A stretch of 64,000 bases of DNA, from positions 62,001-126,000 of the forward strand of contig NZ_LLYA01000068.1 of assembly GCF_001440415.1 (NCBI RefSeq), read 5' to 3'. The notes below the pieces were generated by a model. It was not told where the DNA came from. It was given only the letters and a program-made list of their open reading frames with translations, and ran no database searches. The translations under genes and the position numbers were made by a program. This document shows, one piece after another, positions 29,494 through 38,773 of this stretch (position 1 is its first letter; each line of letters opens with the position of its first letter). Source of the DNA: Bradyrhizobium retamae. GTDB lineage: Bacteria > Pseudomonadota > Alphaproteobacteria > Rhizobiales > Xanthobacteraceae.

Positions 29494-31392
29494 CTACTCC
29501 CCCTCGTGCTTGGTCGGATCGTCACCGTCGTCAACCAGATCGATGGCGCCGACGGCGTCGACCAGATCGACGGCGTTGCGCAGTGCAACGATGTGCGGGG
29601 CGCTATAGGTGTCAGGTTTGCATTCGACGTCCCAGTAGGCGGTATGGGTGAAGAAGTCGGCGCCGCCTGCCGCCTTGGTCGATACTTCGAGATCGACGAT
29701 GTGGTAGCCGAAAATCGGCGATAGCGCGCCGCCGATGGCGTCTCCCCAGAAAAGCTGAAACCGCGGGAAATAGATGTTGGTCCATCGGGTCAAGCCGAAC
29801 AGGGCGCCGTTATGAACCCGCCTATTCCCCGTATTTGGGTCCCTGAACGTTAGCAAACCATCCGTATCAAGCCGTTTTGGCGGGCAGGTCGGAAATTCTC
29901 TTTCTTCAACACGACGCTTGAAATCTTTCTTGAGCCCGGCGTCGGCCACCTTGGCCGAAGCGTTGGTCTTGTCCTGACGCGCCGCGGCGTCGGTCTTGTG
30001 CTTGTCCTCACACATCAGGAAGTAGGCGTGGGTCAGCGCACTTCCCAACGTGACGTAGTCCGTAACCAGCCAGCTTTTGGGCCGCTGTCCATTGGGCGAT
30101 TGCAGGGCCGCGGCGGCTGCGATGTTTGCGATCGCCGCTCGCGCCTTCGTCCGCAACGCCTTCTTGTCTGCGATCGACGCGCTCTTGTCGTCTGGCTGCC
30201 ATGGCGCGCCGTCGATGTCGGCGAATTCCTGCCCAAGCTGGTCGACCGGCGGCAGCTCGCTGGAAATCCGGCTGAAATAGGCGCGCAGCATGTCGTAGGC
30301 CACCACGGTTCCGAGGCTGTGCGCGACCACGACGATCCGGTCGTACTGACCGCTGGTGTGAAGACGCTCGAGCGTTTCCACGGCATCCTTCCGGATCGCC
30401 CGGCGCACCGCGACATTGGCGGGCGAATTGCGGAAATAGCGCGCCGCATCGCCGAGATAGGGCTGCAGGAACGCGGCATTGACGATCAAATAGATGCCGA
30501 TCACGGCTGCGGCCGTGGCAACGGCCCACGGCGAGTTCAGCCCCCACACCCAACCCTTGATCACGGTCGAAACGAAGGCCGTCTCCGAATTCCAGTACCG
30601 GTCGGCAGCGACAAACCAGCCAAACAGGAACAGCGAAATGAACAAAGCCCAGCAGAAGGCGCGCAGCCCCTGCAGCCCCATGACCAGCCCGGTTGCGATG
30701 AACGCGATCAGCGTAGGCAGCGCAATCAGTGTCACCAGTTCGGCGCCGTCAGGAATTCCGGGGCTGCCGGGGAAATGCCACGCAACCTCGAAGTAGCCGA
30801 GAGCCAGCAGGCCTCCGCCCGCCAATAGAATTGCAAACAGGATGATGAGCCGGAACGCCAGCCACCGGCACGCCACGGCAAAACCGACAAATATACTGGC
30901 GATGAGCAGCAGAAACGGCGACACCAGCATGATCTGCGCGCTGTTTCCCGAAAACAGCAAGATGCCCCGCAGCACCAGCACTGCGAAGGAAAGATTCATC
31001 AGGCACAGGAAAATGGCCGCGGCCCACCAGAGTCCGTTCATGCCGAGCTTCATGATCGGACCCTTCCGGCAGAGCTCGTACAGCCAGAGCAGCACCGCAA
31101 CCGCCCTGGTTTCGCTCATCAGATGAGCCCAATACAGTTCGTGGAAGTCGACGCTGCGATTGTCTTTCGAGCCCGGCACCCTGTTGGTCGTCATGACGGA
31201 CAGATCGATATCGGCGCCATCCTTTTGCGGATGCGTCCATACCCGCTTGTCCTTGTCGGCCGGGTTGTTGCGGTCGACCCAGATCCCCCGTATCACCCCG
31301 CGCATTGTCTCCAGGGCGCGCTGGCTGCCGATGCCGTGAACGACGAGAACGGCGGTTCGCTTGCGTCTCGTCGCCGGATCCAACGTGGTCAT
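29494..31392 (-). CDS. Alpha/beta-hydrolase-like protein with an inserted multi-pass membrane domain
   Basis: A 632-residue protein of unknown substrate. Residues 15-22 (VLVVHGIG) match the first strand and oxyanion loop of lipase-type alpha/beta hydrolases, and residues 354-361 (VVVAHSLG) the nucleophile elbow with Ser359. Between them, residues ~120-310 contain about six hydrophobic segments, so the catalytic fold appears split by a membrane domain. The C-terminal 270 residues are soluble and may supply the acid and His (candidate HIVDLE near 580). The end is acidic (DDGDDPTKHEGE). ATG at 31392. It is a single gene, divergent from the flavin oxidase. Confidence 0.75.
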   Translation of the reverse strand: MTTLDPATRRKRTAVLVVHGIGSQRALETMRGVIRGIWVDRNNPADKDKRVWTHPQKDGADIDLSVMTTNRVPGSKDNRSVDFHELYWAHLMSETRAVAVLLWLYELCRKGPIMKLGMNGLWWAAAIFLCLMNLSFAVLVLRGILLFSGNSAQIMLVSPFLLLIASIFVGFAVACRWLAFRLIILFAILLAGGGLLALGYFEVAWHFPGSPGIPDGAELVTLIALPTLIAFIATGLVMGLQGLRAFCWALFISLFLFGWFVAADRYWNSETAFVSTVIKGWVWGLNSPWAVATAAAVIGIYLIVNAAFLQPYLGDAARYFRNSPANVAVRRAIRKDAVETLERLHTSGQYDRIVVVAHSLGTVVAYDMLRAYFSRISSELPPVDQLGQEFADIDGAPWQPDDKSASIADKKALRTKARAAIANIAAAAALQSPNGQRPKSWLVTDYVTLGSALTHAYFLMCEDKHKTDAAARQDKTNASAKVADAGLKKDFKRRVEEREFPTCPPKRLDTDGLLTFRDPNTGNRRVHNGALFGLTRWTNIYFPRFQLFWGDAIGGALSPIFGYHIVDLEVSTKAAGGADFFTHTAYWDVECKPDTYSAPHIVALRNAVDLVDAVGAIDLVDDGDDPTKHEGE

Positions 31393-31629
31393 GGCTGAAA
31401 TCCATATCTGAAATGAGACAAGTGAATATTGTATTCAATACAACTACAGAACGAGGCGCAAGAGACCGCGTCGTTGCCACCGTGTTTCCACAGCGTCGCA
31501 TCAACCGCCCGCCGCGACCGACGTCCGCTTGCGGATCGATACGCGGACGCGCCCGGATTGCCGCCCCGGCATCGCCCCTCGTCAAGGGCCGGCTTCTAGC
31601 TTCACGGCGAACGTGCTAGAGCCTGCCGC

Positions 31630-32889
31630 ATGACGTCTCTCCCCTCCTCAATCGATGTCGCCATCATTGGCGCCGGTGCTGCCGGGCTCGGCGCGGCGAA
31701 CGCACTGAAAATCTCCGGCCTCTCCGTCATTGTGCTGGAAGCGCGTGACCGCGTCGGCGGCCGCGCACACACCATCATGGCCTCACCTGACGTCACCTTC
31801 GACGTCGGCTGCGGCTGGCTGCACTCGGCGGATGAGAACTCTTTTGTCAAAATCGCCGAACAGCTCGGTTTCGAGATCAACAGGTCACTGCCGCCCTGGC
31901 GCGAGCGCGCCCACGGCAAGGCGTTTCCGCAGGCCGAGCGCGACGACTTCATGCACGCGCTCAATGCGTTCTACGACCGCGCCGAAGTAGCAGCGGCGGA
32001 AGCCGAGAAGAGTGGCCGCGACTGCGCCGCAAGCCTTTATCTGGAGCCTGGCAATCGCTGGAACCCGATGATCGATGCGATCTCGACTTACGTCAACGGC
32101 TGCGAGCTCGACCAGGTCTCGATCCTCGACATGGACGCCTATGAAGACACCGACATCAACTGGCGCGTCCGCCGCGGCTATGGCGCACTGGTAGCGGCCT
32201 ATGGCGCCACGTGTCCGCTTGCACTCAATTGCGCCGTGACGCTGATTGATCACTCAGCCAAGCGCGTCCGCATCGAGACATCGCGCGGCACGCTGACCGC
32301 CGACAAGGTGATTATCACGGTGCCGACCAGCCTGATCGCCTATGAAGCGATACGCTTTCACCCGCAATTGCCCGAAAAGGTCGATGCCGCGCGCGGCCTG
32401 CCGCTCGGCCTCGCCGACAAGGTGACACTGGCAGTGGATCAGCCCGAGGCGCTGCCCGTAGAGGGCAATCTGCGCGCCGCCACTATGCGCACCGAAATGG
32501 GCACCTATCACATCCGCCCATTCGGCCAACCCTGCATCGAGGGCTTTTTCGGCGGCCGCTTCGCGCAGTCGCTGGAGGACGCCGGCCCCGGCGCACTGGC
32601 CGCAGCAAGCATCGACGAGATCGTCTCGATCCTCGGCAACGATTTTCGCCGCAAGCTGAAGCCGCTCGCGGAGTCACGCTGGGCGCATGACCTCTTCGCC
32701 CGCGGCTCCTATTCACACGCGCTGCCGGGACATGCGGGAGATCGCGAGGTCCTCGCCGCGCCCGTCGATGGCCGGCTGTTCTTTGCAGGCGAGGCAACCT
32801 CGCCGGAGTTCTTCTCGACCGCGCATGGGGCAAGGGATTCGGGTGAACGCGCGGCGGAAGAGGTATTGGCTGCGTCGAAGAAGCGCTGA
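31630..32889 (+). CDS. FAD-dependent amine oxidase family protein
   Basis: A 419-residue flavoprotein of the monoamine oxidase/polyamine oxidase family. The dinucleotide-binding motif GAGAAG is at 14-19 with the acidic strand end EARDRVGGRAHT following, and the C-terminal FAD motif LFFAGEATSPEFFSTAHGARDSG near 380-405. No signal peptide is seen, so the enzyme should be cytoplasmic. It probably oxidises an amine with release of hydrogen peroxide; the substrate cannot be inferred. It is followed by a hairpin repeat and is convergent with the DCC gene. Confidence 0.85.
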   Translation: MTSLPSSIDVAIIGAGAAGLGAANALKISGLSVIVLEARDRVGGRAHTIMASPDVTFDVGCGWLHSADENSFVKIAEQLGFEINRSLPPWRERAHGKAFPQAERDDFMHALNAFYDRAEVAAAEAEKSGRDCAASLYLEPGNRWNPMIDAISTYVNGCELDQVSILDMDAYEDTDINWRVRRGYGALVAAYGATCPLALNCAVTLIDHSAKRVRIETSRGTLTADKVIITVPTSLIAYEAIRFHPQLPEKVDAARGLPLGLADKVTLAVDQPEALPVEGNLRAATMRTEMGTYHIRPFGQPCIEGFFGGRFAQSLEDAGPGALAAASIDEIVSILGNDFRRKLKPLAESRWAHDLFARGSYSHALPGHAGDREVLAAPVDGRLFFAGEATSPEFFSTAHGARDSGERAAEEVLAASKKR

Positions 32890-32897
32890 CGTCTACG

Positions 32898-32959
32898 CCG
32901 TCATTGCGAGTCAGCCAGTCGGCGCGAGGCGCCGCCGGACTGGCTCCTCGCAATGACGG
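32898..32959. repeat. Dispersed palindromic repeat family C, copy 2
   Basis: The ends ccgtcattgcgag and ctcgcaatgacggt match the copy at 14572-14659; the interior is different (cagtcggcgcgag / gccgccggactgg). It lies in the gap between convergent genes and may terminate transcription. Confidence 0.8.
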
Positions 32960-32977
32960 TAGAGGCGACTTTCTTTC

Positions 32978-33385
32978 CTACTCCATCACCCTCGCCCGCA
33001 TCTCCGCGTCCGGCGCAAAGCACTCCTCATACTTTCCGAAGATCCGGTAGCGGTTGCGGGCGACGAGGCTGTACACCGCGTCGCGCAGCGGCTTCGGCAC
33101 GGCAAACAGCGCACGCGTCCAGCGCCAGCCCGGCAGCATGCCGAGTACTGTCAAAGCGGCGTCCGATCTGAGATATGCGACGCCTCCATGCACCACCGCA
33201 TTGGTGTCGGGATCGTTGGGATCGATACCAAACGCTTGCGCCAGCCGTGTGCCATAGGGCGACTGGATCGCGGTGAAACGAAACCTCCGCTCGACGTCGC
33301 GTTTCGAAACGAAGCGGACCCAGCGCGAGCAGAAGACGCAAACGCCGTCATAGAGGATCACGTCATCGTCGGGCCATTGGGTCAC
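32978..33385 (-). CDS. DCC-family thiol-disulfide oxidoreductase-like protein (DUF393)
   Basis: A 135-residue protein with the family-defining motif DGVCVFC (residues 13-19; Cys16 and Cys19) just after the first strand, and the C-terminal RIFGKYEEC segment. The family is named for its DxxCxxC motif and is proposed to have thiol redox activity, without firm biochemistry. The start is GTG at 33385, ten bases after the stop of the SDR-DoxX gene, so the two are very probably co-transcribed. Confidence 0.85.
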   Translation of the reverse strand: MTQWPDDDVILYDGVCVFCSRWVRFVSKRDVERRFRFTAIQSPYGTRLAQAFGIDPNDPDTNAVVHGGVAYLRSDAALTVLGMLPGWRWTRALFAVPKPLRDAVYSLVARNRYRIFGKYEECFAPDAEMRARVME

Positions 33386-33395
33386 GAGTTTGGGC

Positions 33396-34715
33396 TCATC
33401 GGTTATCCAATGTCAGCAGCGCCACCAGCATCAGCACAACCGCGGGTCCCGTCTTCACCAGCGCGCCGAGCGGCTCGATCCAGAGGTCCGGCGTCAGGAT
33501 TGCGGCGCCCACCAGATAGCCGAGCAAGGCGATGATACCCGCCACTAGGCCAAATGCCGAGGTGCGACGGAACGCGATCAGCACGCCGATGGTCATATCC
33601 ATCAGGCTGGTACCCACCGTGATGGGCGCGACGAGCGCCGGCGGAAAGCCGTGGCTGCGCAGGATTCCGGCCGCCGCGTCATAGGAAATCACCAGCACAA
33701 TGAAGCCGGAGACGACCCAGAACAGCACGAGGCTTGCGATCATCAGGGCCTTGATCGGGAACAGCCGGGCGAACCATTTGTCCTGGATGGTCGCTACGCG
33801 CTTTCCCGCCATTTGCCCGATCGTCTTCGGTATGATGCCGGTGGCGGCCATCCAGCCTGCGGGGCTGCCGCTGACGCCGCGGCGCAGCTCCGCAATCGCC
33901 GTGGTTCGCATCGGCGGCTTCCAGCCGAGCAAGCTCGTGAGGTCGCCGAGCCTGGCGCCGAGATCGAGCAGGAACGCCGGCATTACAATGCGCCACCATT
34001 TGCCGGTGCCGAACACCTCGCGAAATTGATCGATCACGTCGCCCAGCGTGACCGGCTGCTCCTGCATGAGGTCCCACGTCACCGCGTTCGCCGCGCCTGG
34101 ATCGCGCGCGGCAAGCCAGGCAATCGTCGCCGCGATATCCTCCATGGCGACCGGCTGGAATGGCGTCAGCCGTTCGGCGGGCGAAAGATCGATCGGAAGT
34201 GCTGCGACGGAGCGCAGCATGGCGCTGCCGCCATAGGCGGCCAATGCCACCACGAAACCCGGCCGCAGGATCGTGTACGGGAGGCCGGAATCGGCGATCA
34301 GCCGTTCGGCCTCGCGCTTGGTGGTGCTGAAGGCCGTGGCGTCCGTCTCGGCGGCGCCAGGAATCGAGATATGCACCAGCCGGATCGCGAGGCGGCTTTC
34401 GCGGATCGCCTGCAACAGGCGCGCGACGAATTCGCGATGCACGGCGGCGGTGTCGCTGCCGGGGCCATCCTGCAACACGCCGACGCAATTGACGACGAGG
34501 CCGATGCCGTGATCGCGCAGCAGGCGCGCCATCGCCGCCGCATCCATCGACATGAGCGGCAGTTCGAGGTCGAGCGCGCCGGCCTTCTGCGAAGCGGATA
34601 ATCTTCGGGCGACGCCAACCACGCGAAATCCTCTCCCGCGCAGATCGTCGGTCAAGAAGCGGCCGATCAGGCCGGAGGCGCCGAGCACGAGGATTTTTCG
34701 AATGTCGGCGTTCAT
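33396..34715 (-). CDS. SDR/NmrA-type NAD(P)-binding protein fused to a DoxX-like membrane domain
   Basis: A 439-residue fusion. Residues 1-290 form an extended SDR/NmrA-like Rossmann domain (GASGLIG at 12-18, YTILRPGFVVAL near 163). Residues ~315-439 carry four hydrophobic segments resembling DoxX. The architecture is known from several proteobacteria and suggests a membrane-bound oxidoreductase, but the substrate is unknown. It lies five bases after a decayed DUF2269 gene and ten bases before the DCC gene, forming one minus-strand cluster probably started by the hydrolase gene upstream. Confidence 0.85.
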   Translation of the reverse strand: MNADIRKILVLGASGLIGRFLTDDLRGRGFRVVGVARRLSASQKAGALDLELPLMSMDAAAMARLLRDHGIGLVVNCVGVLQDGPGSDTAAVHREFVARLLQAIRESRLAIRLVHISIPGAAETDATAFSTTKREAERLIADSGLPYTILRPGFVVALAAYGGSAMLRSVAALPIDLSPAERLTPFQPVAMEDIAATIAWLAARDPGAANAVTWDLMQEQPVTLGDVIDQFREVFGTGKWWRIVMPAFLLDLGARLGDLTSLLGWKPPMRTTAIAELRRGVSGSPAGWMAATGIIPKTIGQMAGKRVATIQDKWFARLFPIKALMIASLVLFWVVSGFIVLVISYDAAAGILRSHGFPPALVAPITVGTSLMDMTIGVLIAFRRTSAFGLVAGIIALLGYLVGAAILTPDLWIEPLGALVKTGPAVVLMLVALLTLDNR

Positions 34716-34720
34716 GCTGC

Positions 34721-34957
34721 CTAGAACGGTTTGGCGATCATCAGCCAGAGAATAGCCATGACCGAGCCGAACCCGGGAATCCCAAACAGAAACCAGCGGT
34801 GGAAAAGTGCGGAATAGCGCAGCGGCAACTCTCGGTTTTGCTCGGCCGCCTTGCGCGCAAGATCGCGCATTTCAATCTGCATGAAGACGACCGGCACCCA
34901 GAACAGCCCGCCACCGCATAGAGCCCGAGCGAGATCATCAACCAGCGTTCGCTCCAC
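34721..34957 (-). pseudogene. DUF2269-family membrane protein remnant
   Basis: The open frame (78 codons from a GTG) encodes only the second half of a DUF2269-type membrane protein: WVPVVFMQIEMRDLARKAAE, then RYSALFHRWFLFG and a last hydrophobic helix ending MIAKPF. The residues expected just before it (MISLGLYAVAG) are present at about 34905-34940 in a different frame, so a small deletion or frameshift splits the gene at the ggcgggctg stretch. The first ~75 residues of the family are missing altogether, replaced by the 3' end of the hydrolase gene at 34964. An intact family member is about 150 residues. A sequencing error could explain the frameshift but not the missing half. Confidence 0.6.
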
Positions 34958-34963
34958 GCGTCA

Positions 34964-35863
34964 TCACTTGGCTGCCGGGGTACGGGACCGCGCCTTCAAG
35001 GCATGATCGAGTTCAGGTCCGGCAAGGCTTACACCGCCGCCGGTTTCCATCAGCCAGTGGCCTTCACTGCCATGTGCCGGCAGCACGCGAAAATCGGCCT
35101 TGCCGCCGGCGGCGCGAAACGCATCGGCCAGTTGACGCGAGAACGCGGGCGAAAAGTAGCTGTCATTGGCAGCCACCAGCCAGGTCACCCTCACGCGTGC
35201 GGCCTGGCCGAATTCGCCCGCGGCAGCCATTAGCGTGTGCGGCGCGCAGACGCGGTTGGAAGAATCATCGGCATGCCCGCCGCGCCCCGGCGCGAACGCG
35301 ATGATGGCGGCAACGTTCTTCGGATCTTCGCCGGCCAGCGCCAGTGCACCCCAGGCACCGGCCGAATGGCCGATCACGACCATGCCCTCGGCGCGGATGA
35401 AGGGCTGCTTGCGTATGAAGCCGGTGGCAGCGGCGATCGCATCCGCCGTGGCGCGGCCAGACTTGGCGTAGTCAGCCTCGTCGCAACCGCCCTGATCCTC
35501 CAGGTATTTTCCACCCGTCGCGCCGTGACCCGGGCGTTCAGGAACCAGCACGGCAAAACCGCGCGCCACGAGCCATCCGGCGAGCGCGCGGTATTCGGGT
35601 TGCGGCATCTGCGCCCGCCGCAACACGTTCTGGGTCGAGGCGTGCGCAATCACGGCAAGTGGAAACGGCCCCCTGCCCGGCGGCCTGAACAGCACCGCAT
35701 GCGCGGCGGTTGCAGAATCGGGAGAAGGCACCAGCCATTGCTGCAGCCGGTGAGGTTCGCCTTCCGGCCCTTGCGCGCCAAGGCTGGGCTGCGGCGCGGC
35801 GGCAGCCTTCACACCGAGCGCGGCAACGAGAACCAGCGCAGGAAGCATGTTCAGGGGACGCAT
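34964..35863 (-). CDS. Secreted alpha/beta hydrolase
   Basis: A 299-residue exported hydrolase from the ATG at 35863, which begins a signal peptide (MRPLNMLPALVLVAALG, cleavage near residue 23); in-frame sequence to 35911 was rejected. The nucleophile elbow GHSAGAWG places Ser167. A conserved PERPGHGATGG loop and the late HGSEGHW provide the probable oxyanion region and catalytic His. Similar proteins are annotated as dienelactone hydrolase-like, but the substrate is unknown. It is the first gene of the minus-strand cluster with the DUF2269 remnant, the SDR-DoxX fusion and the DCC gene. Confidence 0.82.
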   Translation of the reverse strand: MRPLNMLPALVLVAALGVKAAAAPQPSLGAQGPEGEPHRLQQWLVPSPDSATAAHAVLFRPPGRGPFPLAVIAHASTQNVLRRAQMPQPEYRALAGWLVARGFAVLVPERPGHGATGGKYLEDQGGCDEADYAKSGRATADAIAAATGFIRKQPFIRAEGMVVIGHSAGAWGALALAGEDPKNVAAIIAFAPGRGGHADDSSNRVCAPHTLMAAAGEFGQAARVRVTWLVAANDSYFSPAFSRQLADAFRAAGGKADFRVLPAHGSEGHWLMETGGGVSLAGPELDHALKARSRTPAAK

Positions 35864-36154
35864 GAACTGGCCTGGTGCAGCCGAGGGAAGGGCGTATTGC
35901 GAAGTCACCAACAGAATACCGTCGGCGAATCAAATCCTGCGCATTTTTCCGTGAACAGAATTCACTGAGTCGTTTGGTTGGATGATTTTAACAACGATTT
36001 CGCCACCCATTGCCTTGGCGAAACACCTGATGAGACAGCCACCTTGTCCTCTTTCGGTACAGAAGAACACGAAACTGATGCAGAAAATCCACAGGTTAAC
36101 CGATAATTAACGATGGACCTTGAAGCCGGCCCGCCGACTTGCTTTGATCAGCAT

Positions 36155-36664
36155 ATGAGCACAACCCTGATCGAGGTTCGACCGGCCAAGGCTGCGGATG
36201 CAGCCGCGGTGGCGTCTACCCATGATGAAGCCTGGCGCTCGGCCTATCAGGGCATCATTCCCGGCGCCGAGCTCGAAAAGCTCATTAACCGTCGCGGCCC
36301 GCAATGGTGGGACAGCGCAATCCGCAAAGGCAGCCGCGTCAGCGTGCTGGTGTTCGGCGACAAGGTCGCGGGCTACGCCAATTACGGCCGCAACCGCGCC
36401 CGCAGCCTGCATTTCGAAGGCGAGATCTACGAGCTTTATCTGCGGCCGGAATTCCAGGGCCTCGGCTTCGGCCGCCGCCTGTTCACTGCTGCCCGGCGCG
36501 ATCTGATGCAGAGCGGGCTAAAGAGCATGGTGATCTGGGCGCTGTCCGACAACGATCCGGCGACGGAATTCTACCGCGCGCTCGGCGGTCGCATGGTGGC
36601 CCGCTCCTCGGAGAAGTTCGGGGCCAAATCGCTCGATAAAGTCGCTTTCGCCTGGACCAACTGA
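36155..36664 (+). CDS. GNAT-family N-acetyltransferase
   Basis: A 169-residue acetyl-CoA-dependent transferase from the ATG at 36155. The acetyl-CoA-binding motif A is visible as RPEFQGLGFGRRL (about residues 104-116), after the strand YELYLRP. The later WALSDNDPATEFYRALGG matches motif B. The acceptor cannot be predicted. The upstream in-frame ATG at 36113 lies in the intergenic region. It precedes ppa by 98 bases on the same strand. Confidence 0.87.
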   Translation: MSTTLIEVRPAKAADAAAVASTHDEAWRSAYQGIIPGAELEKLINRRGPQWWDSAIRKGSRVSVLVFGDKVAGYANYGRNRARSLHFEGEIYELYLRPEFQGLGFGRRLFTAARRDLMQSGLKSMVIWALSDNDPATEFYRALGGRMVARSSEKFGAKSLDKVAFAWTN

Positions 36665-36762
36665 GCCTAATTTCGGCTTTCCCCTGCTCCGCTGCGGGTC
36701 TAAACGGACCCGGACGCGCACCTGATTCCGGGCGCGCCCCTTAACGCAAAGCGGAGCCCTTT

Positions 36763-37293
36763 ATGCGCATTGACGCCATCCCGATCGGAGTAAATCCGCC
36801 ACACGACGTCAACGTCATCATCGAGGTGCCCGTTGGCGGTGAGCCGATCAAATATGAGATGGACAAGGAAGCCGGCACACTGGTGGTCGATCGCTTCCTC
36901 TATACGGCGATGCGCTATCCCGGCAATTACGGCTTCATCCCGCACACGCTGTCCGGCGACGGCGACCCCTGCGACGTGCTGATCGCCAATACCCGCGCCA
37001 TCGTGCCGGGCGCCGTGATGAGCGTGCGGCCGGTCGGCGTCTTGCTGATGGAAGACGAGGCCGGCGGCGACGAGAAGATCATCGCCGTGCCGTCCTCAAA
37101 ACTCACCCAGCGCTACGACAAGGTCCGGAACTACAACGACCTGCCCGACATCACGCTGCAGCAGATCCAGCACTTCTTCGAGCACTACAAGGACCTCGAA
37201 AAGGGCAAGTGGGTGAAGGTGCTGCGCTGGTGCGGCGCCGAGGACGCCCACCGCCTGATCCTGGAAGGCATCGAACGCGCCAACAAGAAGTAG
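36763..37293 (+). CDS. ppa: Inorganic pyrophosphatase
   Basis: A soluble family I pyrophosphatase of 176 residues, the usual bacterial size. It hydrolyses pyrophosphate in the cytoplasm and drives biosynthetic reactions. The metal-binding signature GDGDPCDVL is at about residues 65-73, followed by the second acidic cluster ([11 protein letters not shown]). The ATG at 36763 has GGAG six bases upstream. Confidence 0.95.
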   Translation: MRIDAIPIGVNPPHDVNVIIEVPVGGEPIKYEMDKEAGTLVVDRFLYTAMRYPGNYGFIPHTLSGDGDPCDVLIANTRAIVPGAVMSVRPVGVLLMEDEAGGDEKIIAVPSSKLTQRYDKVRNYNDLPDITLQQIQHFFEHYKDLEKGKWVKVLRWCGAEDAHRLILEGIERANKK

Positions 37294-37332
37294 CCTTTTT
37301 CAGCACGTCGTTGTCGCTGATGAGGTTGTGTC

Positions 37333-37446
37333 ATTCCGGGACGAAGCGTCACATCGAACTACGATGCGCAATGGCGCATTGGAGAATCTCGAGGTTCTCA
37401 GGTGCGCAATTGCGCTCCATAGTTCGACCGCTTCGCCCTGGAACGA
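37333..37446. repeat. Dispersed imperfect palindrome family E
   Basis: The ends cattccgggacgaagcg and cgcttcgccctggaacg are imperfectly inverted; inside are tcgaacta..gcgcaat and its inverted partner attgcgc..tagttcga, and a central gagaatctcgaggttctc hairpin. It fills the gap between the convergent ppa and folD genes. Confidence 0.7.
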
Positions 37447-37455
37447 AGGTAACAC

Positions 37456-38340
37456 CTACACCGCCGGCTTCGGCAGCCCGTGAATCGCACAGGCCGCACG
37501 CAGCGTATTCACCAGCAGGCACGCCACCGTCATCTGGCCGACGCCGCCCGGCACCGGCGTAATCGCGCCGGCAACTTCGGCCACTTCCTTGAACGCGACA
37601 TCGCCGACCAGCCGCGTCTTGCCGTCAGCCAAAGGCAGGCGGTTGATGCCGACGTCGATCACGGTGGCGCCCGGCTTGATCCAGTCGGCGCGAACCATCT
37701 CGGGCTTGCCGACCGCGGCATAGACCAGATCGGCGCCGGCGCAAAGTTGCGGCAGGTCCTTTGAGCGCGAATGCGCGATCGTCACCGTCGCATTTTCATT
37801 CAGCAGCAACTGCACCAGCGGGCGGCCAACCAGGTTGGAGCGGCCGATGACGATCGCGTTCATGCCTTCCAGCGAGGCATGCACGCTCTTGGTCAGGATG
37901 ATGCAACCGAGCGGCGTACACGGCGACAGCGCGGCAAAGCCGCCGGCCAGCCGGCCGGCATTGTTGGGATGCAGCCCGTCAACATCCTTGGCGGGATCGA
38001 TCGCGTTGATGATGGTTTCGGTGTGAAGCGATTTCGGCAGCGGCAATTGCACGAGAATGCCGTGCACGGCGGGATCGCGGTTGAGCTTTGCGATCAGCGC
38101 CAGGAGATCGGCCTGCGCGACGTCGGCGGGCAGTTTGTGCTCGAACGAGGCCATGGCGGCGGCCTGGGTCTGGGTGTGCTTGCTGCGAACATAGACCTCG
38201 CTGGCGGCGTCGTTGCCGACCAGCACCACCGCAAGGCCCGGTGTGACCTGATGCTCGCCTTTGACCCGCGCGACCTCTTCCGCGACACGGGCGCGAAGCT
38301 CCGCCGCAATGACCTTTCCGTCGATAATGCGTGCCGTCAT
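37456..38340 (-). CDS. folD: Bifunctional methylenetetrahydrofolate dehydrogenase/cyclohydrolase
   Basis: FolD interconverts 5,10-methylene- and 10-formyl-tetrahydrofolate with NADP. The 294-residue length is typical. Catalytic Tyr50 and Lys54 are in the YVRSKHTQ segment; the signature [15 protein letters not shown] lies near residue 167 and the C-terminal [11 protein letters not shown] near 262. ATG at 38340. YggU and YggT lie upstream on the same strand, in the order yggT-yggU-folD, which is a conserved rhizobial arrangement and probably an operon despite a repeat between yggU and folD. Confidence 0.96.
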   Translation of the reverse strand: MTARIIDGKVIAAELRARVAEEVARVKGEHQVTPGLAVVLVGNDAASEVYVRSKHTQTQAAAMASFEHKLPADVAQADLLALIAKLNRDPAVHGILVQLPLPKSLHTETIINAIDPAKDVDGLHPNNAGRLAGGFAALSPCTPLGCIILTKSVHASLEGMNAIVIGRSNLVGRPLVQLLLNENATVTIAHSRSKDLPQLCAGADLVYAAVGKPEMVRADWIKPGATVIDVGINRLPLADGKTRLVGDVAFKEVAEVAGAITPVPGGVGQMTVACLLVNTLRAACAIHGLPKPAV

Positions 38341-38365
38341 CTCAATCCTTCGTCTTCGTCTTGAC

Positions 38366-38431
38366 GCATGATCTTTTCGTAAAACCGGTTCCCACTTTGC
38401 GCTTCCGCGGCCCTCCGGGTCCGGATCATGC
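38366..38431. repeat. REP-like palindrome family B, copy 2
   Basis: The ends gcatgatc and ggatcatgc are inverted, with ttttcgtaaaaccggtt inside. The element overlaps the last codons of yggU and supplies its stop codon. Confidence 0.7.
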
Positions 38432-38743
38432 TTTGGCGGCGGCTACCTTTCGCAGCGTTTCGCCGAGAATTTTGGGATCGCCGTCAACGGCGACCTGCTT
38501 GATGCGCGAGGTCATGCCCGACAGGATCTTCACCCTCGCCTTCGGGACGCCGAGCACCTTCGCCATCAGTTCCGTGACCGCACGGTTGGCTTCGCCGCCG
38601 TCGGCGATGGCGCGGACGCGAACCTTCACCACCGAGCGGCCGTTGGCGAGCGTCTCAATGCCATCGATATCGTCGCGGCCGCCGCGCGGTGTCACCCGCA
38701 GCGCGACACTGATGCCGTCGGTGGAGTAGCGCCAGGGATCCAT
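38426..38743 (-). CDS. YggU/DUF167-family protein
   Basis: A 105-residue cytoplasmic protein with the DUF167 pattern: [12 protein letters not shown] near the start and the conserved [38 protein letters not shown]. Function is unknown. The last codons and the TGA stop fall within a repeat element. ATG at 38743; it lies 30 bases after yggT. Confidence 0.9.
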   Translation of the reverse strand: MDPWRYSTDGISVALRVTPRGGRDDIDGIETLANGRSVVKVRVRAIADGGEANRAVTELMAKVLGVPKARVKILSGMTSRIKQVAVDGDPKILGETLRKVAAAKA

Positions 38744-38773
38744 GGGGCATCCGTCAGCTATCAGTGCTCGCGG

